Below are positions 46,525-54,796 of a stretch of 64,000 nucleotides of DNA, one piece after another (positions within the stretch are counted from its first letter, which is position 1; each line of letters starts with the position of its first letter). Location: assembly GCF_917563925.1 (NCBI RefSeq), contig NZ_CAKJTJ010000010.1, positions 44,850 through 108,849 of the forward strand, read 5' to 3'. A program made the translations under genes and the position numbers. The notes under the pieces were generated by a model. The model saw nothing but the letters and a program-made list of their open reading frames with translations, ran no database searches and was not told the origin of the DNA. This stretch comes from Sutcliffiella rhizosphaerae (lineage in GTDB: Bacteria > Bacillota > Bacilli > Bacillales > Bacillaceae_I).

Positions 46525-46540
46525 TATACTTTAAAGTATA
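46525..46540. promoter_or_regulatory. 16-bp perfect palindrome upstream of the DUF4256 gene
   Basis: TATACTTTAAAGTATA is a perfect palindrome about 75 bases before the start codon. It is a candidate operator, although very AT-rich and possibly chance. Confidence 0.4.
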
Positions 46541-46615
46541 ATTATTGGTGAGAAGTACAAAGAATACTGCATTTTTTTCATAAACTATAATGAGAATGAA
46601 AAAGGAGTATATAAT

Positions 46616-47182
46616 ATGACAGTTAGTATTAAAAAGGAATTGTCTTTTGAACAAGGTGAAGAATTACTTAAAGTATTAAAAACGCGTTTTGAGAAACATA
46701 GGTATCGCCATAAAGATATAGAATGGACTAATGTGCAAGCAAAGTTAAATGCTAATATGGAGAAACTATGGTCGCTTAATGAAATGGAAAATACCGGTGG
46801 TGAACCAGATGTTATTGGATATGACAAAGAGAAGGATGAATACCTATTTAGTGATTGTGCAGCGGAAAGTCCTAAAGGGCGTAGGAGTTATTGCTATGAC
46901 CGGGAAGCACTAGAGTCAAGAAAGAAACATAAGCCTGAAAATAATGCTTTTGATATGGCGACTTTTATGGGAATAGAGCTGTTGACAGAGGAACAGTACC
47001 GGATGCTACAGAAGCTTGAAAGCTTTGATAAGACGTCGAGCTGGGTGCAAACCCCTGATGATATCAGAAAATTAGGTGGAGCACTTTTTTGTGATTACCG
47101 ATATGGCCAAGTATTTGTGTATCACAACGGTGCTGAATCCTACTATGCTGCCAGAGGTTTTCGGGGCATGCTAAGAGTGTAA
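46616..47182 (+). CDS. DUF4256 family protein
   Basis: A 188-residue soluble protein of the DUF4256 family, widespread in Firmicutes and other bacteria and without known function. GGEPDVIGYDKEKDEYLFSDCAAESPKGRRSYCYDREAL and TGVELL-like FMGIELLTEEQYRMLQ are the family blocks, in part, and the C-terminus YHNGAESYYAARGFRG is also conserved. AAAAGGAGTATATA precedes the ATG, and a two-way terminator follows. Confidence 0.88.
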   Translation: MTVSIKKELSFEQGEELLKVLKTRFEKHRYRHKDIEWTNVQAKLNANMEKLWSLNEMENTGGEPDVIGYDKEKDEYLFSDCAAESPKGRRSYCYDREALESRKKHKPENNAFDMATFMGIELLTEEQYRMLQKLESFDKTSSWVQTPDDIRKLGGALFCDYRYGQVFVYHNGAESYYAARGFRGMLRV

Positions 47183-47195
47183 AAGTTAAATCAAC

Positions 47196-47227
47196 AAAAG
47201 GTGTCCGAAATCTTCCGGACACCTTTT
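47196..47227. terminator. bidirectional terminator between DUF4256 and pdxA2
   Basis: AAAAGGTGTCCG and CGGACACCTTTT form a perfect 12-bp stem with T-runs on both strands, between convergent genes. Confidence 0.9.
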
Positions 47228-47327
47228 GTCATAAATTTAGAAGAGGTAATAAAGTTATAGTTTAGAGCATTGCCAACGCCGATGAAGAAAGTGAAGCCCT
47301 ACCTTTTCACCGCCTTGCGCATTTTTA

Positions 47328-48338
47328 TTACCAAATTGGTGCTAAATCACTGGCAGATTTAATCGCGACAATCATGCTTTTTTCATCTGCAATGTTTTTT
47401 CCTGCAATATCAAAGGCTGTTCCATGGTCGACGGATGTACGGATAATGCCACCTTTTAATCCGACCGTAATATTTACGCCTTCTTCAATTCCCATAACTT
47501 TTACTGGTGCATGTCCTTGATCATGATAGCATGCTACAACGATATCAAAATCGCCTCTGCCGGCTCTAAAGAAAAGTGTGTCGGCAGGATATGGACCTTC
47601 AACGTTAATACCTTCTGATTGAGCTCGCTCAATGCCAGGCAGTAATTTTTCCTCTTCTTCTCCGTTTCCGAATAATCCATTCTCACCTGCATGAGGGTTA
47701 ATTCCACATACTGCAATTTTAGGAGATTTCAAACCAGCATTTACTAATGTTTCGTGTGCTAGTTTTACTACTTTATAAGTTCTTTCAGGGTTAATGCTTT
47801 CAATTGCTTTAATTAGTCCAACATGAGTCGTTAAATGAATGACTCGTAAGTTTGGAGTAGTTAGCATCATAGAGAAATCTTCTGTGTCTGTTAAAGTAGC
47901 CAGTATCTCTGTGTGCCCAGGATACAGGTGCCCCCCTAGATGAAGAGCTTCTTTGTTTAAAGGTGCTGTACAAATAGAGTTTATTTTCTTTGCTTTAGCC
48001 AATTCAACAGATTTTGCTAAATATTGATAAGCAGCGTCTCCGACTATTCCAGATACTTTCCCGAATGGTGTATCTTCTGGTAGTAGATCCATATCTAAAA
48101 CGTCAATAGTACCAAAGTCAAATGTTGCTTCAGCTGGGTCACTAATGACACGTAACTGGTGATGTGTATTCGTAATTTCTAGCGCTTTTTTTAGTATTTT
48201 GGCATCGCCTATAACGATGGGGTTACAATGGTCGTATACTTCACGATGATTTAAGGCTTTTACGATAATTTCTGGTCCAATACCTGCTGCATCACCCATT
48301 GTAATTCCTATTACTGGTTTTTGGTCATTCTTTTTCAT
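47328..48338 (-). CDS. pdxA2: PdxA2-type 4-phospho-D-threonate/erythronate dehydrogenase
   Basis: A 336-residue NAD-dependent, metal-binding dehydrogenase of the PdxA family. PVIGITMGDAAGIGPEIIVKAL, TAPLNKEALH, GHTEILA and CYHDQGHAPVKV are the family motifs, with His ligands visible. In pathways described for this family, PdxA2 oxidises a four-carbon sugar acid 4-phosphate, which loses CO2 to give dihydroxyacetone phosphate. Its start overlaps the end of the DUF1537 kinase gene by 14 bases, and that pairing supports the PdxA2 role over vitamin B6 synthesis. Confidence 0.9.
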   Translation of the reverse strand: MKKNDQKPVIGITMGDAAGIGPEIIVKALNHREVYDHCNPIVIGDAKILKKALEITNTHHQLRVISDPAEATFDFGTIDVLDMDLLPEDTPFGKVSGIVGDAAYQYLAKSVELAKAKKINSICTAPLNKEALHLGGHLYPGHTEILATLTDTEDFSMMLTTPNLRVIHLTTHVGLIKAIESINPERTYKVVKLAHETLVNAGLKSPKIAVCGINPHAGENGLFGNGEEEEKLLPGIERAQSEGINVEGPYPADTLFFRAGRGDFDIVVACYHDQGHAPVKVMGIEEGVNITVGLKGGIIRTSVDHGTAFDIAGKNIADEKSMIVAIKSASDLAPIW

Positions 48339-49626
48339 AGCTAAGTTCTCCCTTTAATTTCTCAATGGAATCTAGTAAGACGTTTTCTTGTCCAAATCCG
48401 CCAGCTTTTGTAATGGCATAGAGTCCATCTACACCAATGAATGAGGAAATTGGTACGCCTACTTCTAGTTCATCGTATAATTGGAAGCCTGTAACATTCC
48501 ATTGTTCACAGATTTTTTTAGCGGTGTCTCCTCCGGTCATCACGACGCCCTGGAAGAGTTCTTCCTGAAGTAGTCTAGAAGATACTTCGCCAATCATCTT
48601 CACAATTTCTTTGCTCGTTTCCGTATAGTTAAAGCCGTTTGTGCCACCAATTTGACGAGCGTATTGAATGTCCTCAGGTTCACCTGCAGAATAAATGACA
48701 ACATCTTTTCCTTCTTCTGCTAGTTTTCTTACTTCAGAATAGACTCTGTCTATTTCTGAATCTCTAGACTCCATATCTGAAACGGCTTTAAAGGAATCCA
48801 CTTTTATAGAGCTTATATCTTTATTTTGCAATAGTATCTTTAACTGCTTTCTGGATTGAACATTAACGCTTCCTACTACAGTCAAAATAGGCTTGTTTTT
48901 ATTTTCAATTGTAAAATTAATGCTAGAAGCTTCTAAACCAAAATGGCTCGGCAAATAATTTGCTAAGCCAGCTGAACCGACTAATCCGACTTTGTATGCC
49001 ACATTCTTAATTTTTTCGAGTAGCAATTCTAAATCTGAGTCTAACTCAGAATCAATCACAATAAATGCGACATTATTTTCTTTAAATTGGATTAGCTTGT
49101 TTTGAAACAATTCTGTATTGCGAAGCTCAGCTAATGTAATTAAGCCTACTTTTTGTCCCATTTGATCGCCTAATAATTTTGGTAAATAGGATTCCAGCAC
49201 CGGTGTAACCGGATCATTGGCGATTTCTGTTTCTGATAATTTTCGGTCATTCAAATAATGGTAGCCGTCAATTACTTTTCGACCATTATTAGGATAACCT
49301 GGAACGATAAAAATAAAATCTTGTTTAAGTTCTTTTTGAAAACCTAATAATTCTGACCCAACATTTCCGCGCATTGTAGAGTCGATCTTTTTGTAAATAT
49401 ATTCTACGCCTTGGTCAAGAAGGAATTTGGTAACATTTGCGACAAGGTCTGCTGCCTCTCCTTTTTCCATTGCACGACTATCTGTATCAAAAACAGCTGC
49501 ATCCTTGCCGATGATATGCTTTTCATCTTCTTTAAAGAACACGGAGGTTTTTAGTCCGTATTTTGCTAACTGGACGCCACTATCGTTTGCTCCTGTTAAA
49601 TCATCTGCAATAATTGCTAATTTCAT
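48325..49626 (-). CDS. dtnK: four-carbon acid sugar kinase (DUF1537; D-threonate kinase type)
   Basis: A 433-residue kinase of the DUF1537/YgbK family. MKLAIIADDLTGANDSGVQLAKYG is the N-terminal substrate-binding signature, and GVVMTGGDTAKKICE near residue 350 with PISSFIG belongs to the nucleotide-binding domain. These enzymes phosphorylate threonate, erythronate or related acids at C4. With PdxA2 and no aldolase or decarboxylase nearby, the D-threonate pathway (DtnK plus PdxA2) is the simplest reading. The exact substrate is inferred. Confidence 0.87.
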   Translation of the reverse strand: MKLAIIADDLTGANDSGVQLAKYGLKTSVFFKEDEKHIIGKDAAVFDTDSRAMEKGEAADLVANVTKFLLDQGVEYIYKKIDSTMRGNVGSELLGFQKELKQDFIFIVPGYPNNGRKVIDGYHYLNDRKLSETEIANDPVTPVLESYLPKLLGDQMGQKVGLITLAELRNTELFQNKLIQFKENNVAFIVIDSELDSDLELLLEKIKNVAYKVGLVGSAGLANYLPSHFGLEASSINFTIENKNKPILTVVGSVNVQSRKQLKILLQNKDISSIKVDSFKAVSDMESRDSEIDRVYSEVRKLAEEGKDVVIYSAGEPEDIQYARQIGGTNGFNYTETSKEIVKMIGEVSSRLLQEELFQGVVMTGGDTAKKICEQWNVTGFQLYDELEVGVPISSFIGVDGLYAITKAGGFGQENVLLDSIEKLKGELSYEKE

Positions 49627-49653
49627 AATTCCTCTCCTTTAGTTAACAAACCA

Positions 49654-50640
49654 CTACATAGTTGCATTAATCTCTTTTACCGGTTTGCCATGTTTTTTCT
49701 CTAATCGTTTAGCTAAAAAGCCGATAAAAATTGGTAGTAATATCGCAGTTGTCACTACACTTGCTGCTACTTGAACTGTTGCAATCTCAGCCATAGGCAT
49801 GAAGGAAGCATTTGCTGCGGCAATTGCCATCGGTGTTCCTACTGCATTCCCGGCGGTTGAACCTTCAGCTGTACCAACAATAGGATTCCAGCGAAGCCAT
49901 TTAAAGATAAAGTAACCAATTCCACCTGTAAGAAGTACAGTTAGAACGCCTAATAGTATACCACTTATTCCACCTTGGATAATGGATTTAAAGTTAATTC
50001 CCATACCTAATGCAAATGCAAAGAATGGAACTAGCTTGTCGCTTCCTTTATACAAGAAATCTCCCATGTCTTTATCTAAGTTACCGATAGCAATACCAAC
50101 CAACAATGGTAGTAAAACAGCTACAAAGTCAGTAATCGTAAACATACCTTGTGTGAATCCCATTGTCCCAAAAATAGCTAGTGCAACCATTGTTAAAAAT
50201 GGTCCATCACTTAGGGCTAGAAATGGGTAAGCTGCTTTGTCATCTTCTTTCCCGTATTGACCAGCTAATGCTATATACAACCCACCATTAGAATTTGTCA
50301 TTGCTGCAATGATTGCTAAAGGTGCTAGACCTAAAAATAATCCATTGGAGTCTGCTAGTAATAATGCAATTAATCCAATACCAGCTCCAATTCCCCATTT
50401 AAAAGTTAGTAAAGTTACACCCTTTTTAACAGAAGTACCTGCTGTTTTAAACGTAATTTGTGTACCAGCTATTAATAAAAATAGTGCGATTAATGCGCTA
50501 GCACTATTTACAAATAGTGCTTCAGTAAAGCCACCGATTCTTAATGCGTTTGGAAAAAATGTATTGATGGTTGCTGCTAATAGTAAAGGTACAACCATCA
50601 TTCCACCAGGTATACGATCTAACGTTGCCTTAATTTTCAT
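49654..50640 (-). CDS. 2-keto-3-deoxygluconate permease family transporter
   Basis: A 328-residue membrane transporter of the KdgT family with about ten membrane segments. MKIKATLDRIPGGMMVVPLLLAATINTFFPN is the family start, in part, and AEGSTAGNAVGTPMAIAAAN near residue 265 is the conserved loop. It is the first gene of the operon, so it probably imports the sugar acid used by the kinase and dehydrogenase. KdgT itself takes up 2-keto-3-deoxygluconate, but the neighbours suggest threonate or a similar four-carbon acid. Confidence 0.88.
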   Translation of the reverse strand: MKIKATLDRIPGGMMVVPLLLAATINTFFPNALRIGGFTEALFVNSASALIALFLLIAGTQITFKTAGTSVKKGVTLLTFKWGIGAGIGLIALLLADSNGLFLGLAPLAIIAAMTNSNGGLYIALAGQYGKEDDKAAYPFLALSDGPFLTMVALAIFGTMGFTQGMFTITDFVAVLLPLLVGIAIGNLDKDMGDFLYKGSDKLVPFFAFALGMGINFKSIIQGGISGILLGVLTVLLTGGIGYFIFKWLRWNPIVGTAEGSTAGNAVGTPMAIAAANASFMPMAEIATVQVAASVVTTAILLPIFIGFLAKRLEKKHGKPVKEINATM

Positions 50641-50659
50641 CTAAAATGCCTCCCTTTTT

Positions 50660-50673
50660 ATAAAGCGCTTTCA
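50660..50673 (-). promoter_or_regulatory. catabolite-response element (cre) of the kdgT-dtnK-pdxA2 operon
   Basis: On the reverse strand TGAAAGCGCTTTAT is a near-perfect CcpA cre site, 20 bases before the transporter start. Glucose repression is expected. Confidence 0.75.
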
Positions 50674-50687
50674 CTATCAAAGCTTAC

Positions 50688-50720
50688 TTGCATTATAAAA
50701 TACGAAGTAACATAATGCAA
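50688..50720. promoter_or_regulatory. candidate operator: 9-bp inverted repeat upstream of the kdgT-like gene
   Basis: TTGCATTAT (50688-50696) and ATAATGCAA (50712-50720) are exact complements, and a third half-site AAATGCAA lies at 50764-50771. They sit between the operon and its presumed regulator gene, so they may be its binding sites. Confidence 0.55.
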
Positions 50721-50801
50721 CACTATAAAATTAAAATACTTAAAAACTATTAAAAGTGTTTCAAAATGCAACAATCAATTCCACGAAAAAAGCTTAAAGA
50801 T

Positions 50802-52463
50802 TTACTCTTTAAGCTTTCTCCATAAAGTAGCCCTATTTATCCCAAGACGCTTTGCAGCTTGGGTTTGATTGTCTTTTTCTTCTTTTAATACTTGTTCAAT
50901 AATTGCTTTTTCAATCTCTTTTAACGTACCACTAATTGGAAAATTAATAGCGAGTTTATTTTCATTTGTCACTGCTAAAATGGTTTCTTTTTGAAGTACA
51001 TAATCTTTTTCATCCAACGTTGCCTTTTGAAGTAATTGCTTCAATGAATGAATATTGTGGTCATAGTAAAGGTCTTGAAGGTAATGTAAAGCTTCTTTTG
51101 AAATGGCAACTGGTTTTGTTCCAAATTTCTGGTGAAAATCAGCTAAAAAATAGTTAACCAAATCTACAATATCTTCTTTTCGATCAGATAAGGAAGGTAA
51201 ATGAACATGATTTAATTTTATGTTATGTAAATCGGATTCTTCCCAAAAAACATTACTAATAGCAATGAAATTGATTCCATGTTCGTTACAAATTTGGATA
51301 CATTTCTTTAATAACTTCATATTAGTATCCCTATTAAAATTTACTAAAAGGATTGTACTTGGATTTAATGTTATTAATTGATTCATGTTGGTATAATCAA
51401 ATTTATTTGCATCCACTTCAATAAGAAGTCCATTACTAGAGTGATCAAAATGTAATTGAGTGGCTAAAAAATATTTCCCTGTTCCTTTATCACCTGTTAA
51501 GAGAATGGGCTCTTTTTGGTCAAACAAAGTTTTTAATACGTTCAATCGATTAGACAATTGTTTAGAAGAACTTGCAACAGGCTCTTTCGCAACATCTTTA
51601 ATTATTCTTAATCCTTGGCCGTCAAAAGTGACGGTATGTTTATTTAAGGTATAAATTTTAAACGTCTTATCAATAATTTTTCCCTTAACTTGTATCCCAT
51701 CCGAATTTTTCACGTAGTGCTTTTCAACGGTAGGTTGGACAGATAAACTTGTATGTAACAAGCCCCATTCACTATCCTTGAGTGGTTCTTTAAAATCCTT
51801 TAAATGCTTATAAATGAGTGAATTTTCTTCATCAAAAATCATGATGTTTCTATATTCATCTAAAAATAATTTTTTTATTATCATTTCAACATTTGATCGT
51901 TTGGATAGCGTATTTAATAAATAGATGGCTTCTTCTATAGCGCGTATTACCGATTCTTTACCAGATTGAAGCAGCATCCCTTTTAGTCCTAATTTGTGCG
52001 ATGTGTTTATAGTGATTACATCACCTAAAATGTGGTCATACCCTTTATTTTTTAGATTAATTAATAAACCCGCAACTTCATCTGCTGAGTGGATGGTGTA
52101 CACGTTTATTGGCAAATGTAGGAGTTGAATAATGGCGCTTGCTCCAGTGGTTATGTTTTGGAAACCAACTACAGCGGTTTTTTCGTTAATCCTACTAGCT
52201 AACGTGAGGGACCTTGTTAAATCATATCCTGAAAGATGGATATCAATAACAGGCACCGACACAACGCCTTTTATTAGTTTCGCTGTCCCACCTCGACTTA
52301 TGAATAAGTCAATACCTTCCTGCTCTTTAGCTATAGCTATATCGGCACCTTTTTGTAAATCACCTACAGAGTACGTAATTTCATAATTTGGAAAAAGTGG
52401 GATGCAGTCGTTTAAAACCGATACCATCGCAGAATATGGTGCAATAATATGAATGCGTAACAT
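50802..52463 (-). CDS. PrpR-N domain regulator with degenerate AAA+ domain
   Basis: A 553-residue transcription regulator. The N-terminal PrpR sensor (about 1-190) has GIDLFISRGGTAKLIKGVVSVPVIDI. A PAS-like region follows, then a shortened AAA+ domain with Walker A ILLTGDKGTGKYF near residue 320. A Fis-type helix-turn-helix closes the protein (QTQAAKRLGINRATLWRKLKE). The GAFTGA loop that contacts sigma-54 is absent, and Walker B is weak (STILLVNFNRD). It therefore probably acts with sigma-A or by another route. It lies directly upstream of the sugar-acid operon on the same strand. Confidence 0.85.
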   Translation of the reverse strand: MLRIHIIAPYSAMVSVLNDCIPLFPNYEITYSVGDLQKGADIAIAKEQEGIDLFISRGGTAKLIKGVVSVPVIDIHLSGYDLTRSLTLASRINEKTAVVGFQNITTGASAIIQLLHLPINVYTIHSADEVAGLLINLKNKGYDHILGDVITINTSHKLGLKGMLLQSGKESVIRAIEEAIYLLNTLSKRSNVEMIIKKLFLDEYRNIMIFDEENSLIYKHLKDFKEPLKDSEWGLLHTSLSVQPTVEKHYVKNSDGIQVKGKIIDKTFKIYTLNKHTVTFDGQGLRIIKDVAKEPVASSSKQLSNRLNVLKTLFDQKEPILLTGDKGTGKYFLATQLHFDHSSNGLLIEVDANKFDYTNMNQLITLNPSTILLVNFNRDTNMKLLKKCIQICNEHGINFIAISNVFWEESDLHNIKLNHVHLPSLSDRKEDIVDLVNYFLADFHQKFGTKPVAISKEALHYLQDLYYDHNIHSLKQLLQKATLDEKDYVLQKETILAVTNENKLAINFPISGTLKEIEKAIIEQVLKEEKDNQTQAAKRLGINRATLWRKLKE

Positions 52464-52730
52464 AGTTAACCTGCTCCTAAAATTAATTAGTTGTTATAAA
52501 TATTGAAACATAATAAAAGAAAAAAAGGTAGTTTAAGGACTATTTCATACAATTTAACTTCCTAGTGAAGAATAAAATGGTGCTGGTATACTTTAAAGAT
52601 ATTTAATTAGGTGCAGTAACGTATTTTTAATCAATTTCTCATAAATAAAAGTGTTCTAATATAGTATGATATTCGATAGGAAGAAGAATCACTAGAATTA
52701 TTTAAAGCTTATGTAGTGGAGGGAAACCAT

Positions 52731-53330
52731 TTGTTCGAGGAGTTTATATTAACTATTCTTCATGCATTTAAAAGTCTATCCTATTTCGGGGTTGTCTTAG
52801 CACTAACCTTCGAATTTATACCTGCTGAACTAGTATTACCTTTAGTAGGATATTGGGTGTATCAAGGGGATTTAAATTTGATTTTAGCAATAAGTGCGGG
52901 GAGTATTGGTGGGGTAACTGGCCCGCTAACACTATATGCTCTTGGAAGATTCGGAGGTCGTCCGTTAGTTGAAAAGTTTGGAAAGTACTTATTTATTCGG
53001 GAAAAAGATTTGGTTGCCTCGGAAAAATTCTTTGATAAATACGGTCCGATTATTGCTTTTCTAGGAAGGTTTATTCCAGGCGTTAGAACAGTAATCTCTG
53101 TACCTTGTGGAATAGCTAAAATGAATGTTTGGGTTTTTTCATTGTACACATTCCTAGCAATGGTCCCTATTACTGCAATATATGTGTATATAGGTTATAC
53201 ATTGGGGCCGCATTGGACGGACGCTGCCTCACTCATAGCAGTATATTTAAAGCCAATTGGGATTGTCATTTTAGTAGTATTAACCTTTTTCTTTTTATGG
53301 AAATACCGATCTAAACTAAGAAAAAGATAG
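52731..53330 (+). CDS. DedA family membrane protein
   Basis: A DedA/SNARE-associated protein of about 199 residues with five or six membrane segments. FEFIPAELVLPLVGYW near the start, GPLTLYALGRFGGRPLVEKFGKYL, and FLGRFIPGVRTVISVPCGIAKMN are family motifs (acidic residue, then GRFIPGxRT). DedA proteins are linked to flipping of undecaprenyl phosphate and other lipids. TTG 52731 is preferred because GGAGGG is six bases upstream; GTG 52716 has no site. Confidence 0.9.
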   Translation: MFEEFILTILHAFKSLSYFGVVLALTFEFIPAELVLPLVGYWVYQGDLNLILAISAGSIGGVTGPLTLYALGRFGGRPLVEKFGKYLFIREKDLVASEKFFDKYGPIIAFLGRFIPGVRTVISVPCGIAKMNVWVFSLYTFLAMVPITAIYVYIGYTLGPHWTDAASLIAVYLKPIGIVILVVLTFFFLWKYRSKLRKR

Positions 53331-53422
53331 AGAGGTTAAAAAGGAATGATTGTCCAACTCTTGCATATATATTAACCGTTATCTAAATAACAAAAAAGAA
53401 GATAGCGGGAGTGTAGATAACG

Positions 53423-54433
53423 ATGGAAATTGGATTATCAATCATTTTTATTTTGGTGTTACTCGGTCCTTTGCTTATAAAAAAGGTAGAGGAAAATATC
53501 GAAGTTTTTCTGTTAGTAATGGGAATTGTGGCATGCATGGTAAGTGGGGTATATAGTGAAATGCTGTTTTTTATTGCAGCAACAGATCCTATCTTTATTT
53601 CAATAGCAGTTATTATCGCTGGTATCTTGTTCAAATGGCTGCAAGAGCCATTGAGTGATATGATTCATTTTATTAAAGATAGAATTCCATTTAAACTGTT
53701 CATTTTTATGGTTGTGCTGTTGCTTGGTTTAATCTCCAGTGTCATCACAGCCATTATCGCTGCATTAATGTTGGTTTTTATCGTAATTGAACTCGGGCTT
53801 GCTAAAAAGGATAAACTTTTACTAGTTATCCTTTCTTGCTTTTCTATTGGATTAGGAGCTGCATTGACTCCGATTGGTGAACCACTTTCCATCGTAACGA
53901 TCAGTAAGTTGAATGGTGATTTCTTTTACTTGTTGCGTTTAATAGGGGTAGAAATACTTTTAGCTCTTTTGTTGTTCAGCTTTCTAGCAGCCATTATAAT
54001 AAAATCCCCCGGAGGGGAAAAAGAGCGTGGGGGAGAGCATAATCAGGAAGAAAACTATGAGGACATCTTTATTAGGGGATTAAAAATATATTTTTTTGTT
54101 ATGGGCCTGACATTTTTAGGTGCAGGTTTTGAACCATTTATATCAGCATACTTCTTAGGATTGGATCCTTCATTGTTGTACTGGTTGAATATGTCTTCAG
54201 CGATACTGGATAATGCCACATTAGCAGCGGCTGAAATTAACCCAGACTTAAGTGAATCGGTCATCCGAGTTATCCTACTTGGTCTTATGATTAGTGGGGG
54301 GATGCTGGTTCCAGGTAATATTCCCAATATTATTGCAGCTGGCAAGCTGGGTATCACCAGTAAAGATTGGGCAAAATACGGTGTGCCCATAGGTTTGTGT
54401 GTAATGGTGCTTTACTATTTTATTGTCTTATAG
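53423..54433 (+). CDS. DUF1646 family ion-transporter-like membrane protein
   Basis: A 336-residue membrane protein with about ten segments. It belongs to the DUF1646 group, which is distantly related to the ArsB/NhaD ion transporter superfamily. GLGAALTPIGEPLSIVTISKLNGDFFYLLRLIG near residue 150 and ISGGMLVPGNIPNIIAAGKLGITSKDWAKYGVPIG near the end are the two matching half-repeats, in part. The substrate is unknown; a cation or organic anion is likely. It lies 92 bases after dedA. Confidence 0.75.
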   Translation: MEIGLSIIFILVLLGPLLIKKVEENIEVFLLVMGIVACMVSGVYSEMLFFIAATDPIFISIAVIIAGILFKWLQEPLSDMIHFIKDRIPFKLFIFMVVLLLGLISSVITAIIAALMLVFIVIELGLAKKDKLLLVILSCFSIGLGAALTPIGEPLSIVTISKLNGDFFYLLRLIGVEILLALLLFSFLAAIIIKSPGGEKERGGEHNQEENYEDIFIRGLKIYFFVMGLTFLGAGFEPFISAYFLGLDPSLLYWLNMSSAILDNATLAAAEINPDLSESVIRVILLGLMISGGMLVPGNIPNIIAAGKLGITSKDWAKYGVPIGLCVMVLYYFIVL

Positions 54434-54570
54434 GCAGGATAAAGACAAAAAGCAGTAGTGAGTAGCAAAGAAAATGCCATCATAAGTTGGATGAAGACAA
54501 AAAACGGTTGTGAGTATCGAAGAAAATGTCATCATAAGCAAGATGAAGACAAAAAGCAGTAGTGAAGAGT
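54434..54570. repeat. 52-bp direct repeat, about 2.5 copies
   Basis: AAGACAAAAA recurs at 54442, 54494 and 54546, exactly 52 bases apart, within near-identical units that include GCAGTAGTGAG, AAAGAAAATG and CATCATAAG. The array begins directly at the stop codon of the DUF1646 gene. Confidence 0.85.
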
Positions 54571-54608
54571 GGATGACTTTGCAATTATCCTGGAACTGGT
54601 ACTCCATT

Positions 54609-54770
54609 TGAGTGCCCGATATATTGATTTTATAATAATGCGGGTACTTAATCCCCAAATGAGTGCCCGCATTTTCTATTTTGCAATAATGCGGGTACTT
54701 AATCCCCAAATGAGTGCCTATATTTCTCATTTTTCTAATTTCCGGGCACTTAATTTCTATTTGAGCGCAA
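54609..54770. repeat. 51-bp palindromic direct repeat, about 3.2 copies
   Basis: TGAGTGCCCG or a variant starts at 54609, 54660, 54711 and 54762, exactly 51 bases apart. Within the array GCGGGTACT and AGTGCCCGC are inverted, so each junction can form a hairpin. The repeats keep both strands partly open, which produces spurious frames. Confidence 0.88.
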
Positions 54771-54796
54771 TAGGAGCGGAGGAAATCCCCTGCTCC

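Noticed and set aside
54434..54770. CRISPR array
   Set aside because: The units are contiguous near-identical repeats of 51-52 bp, without constant short repeats separated by unique spacers, and no cas genes are near.
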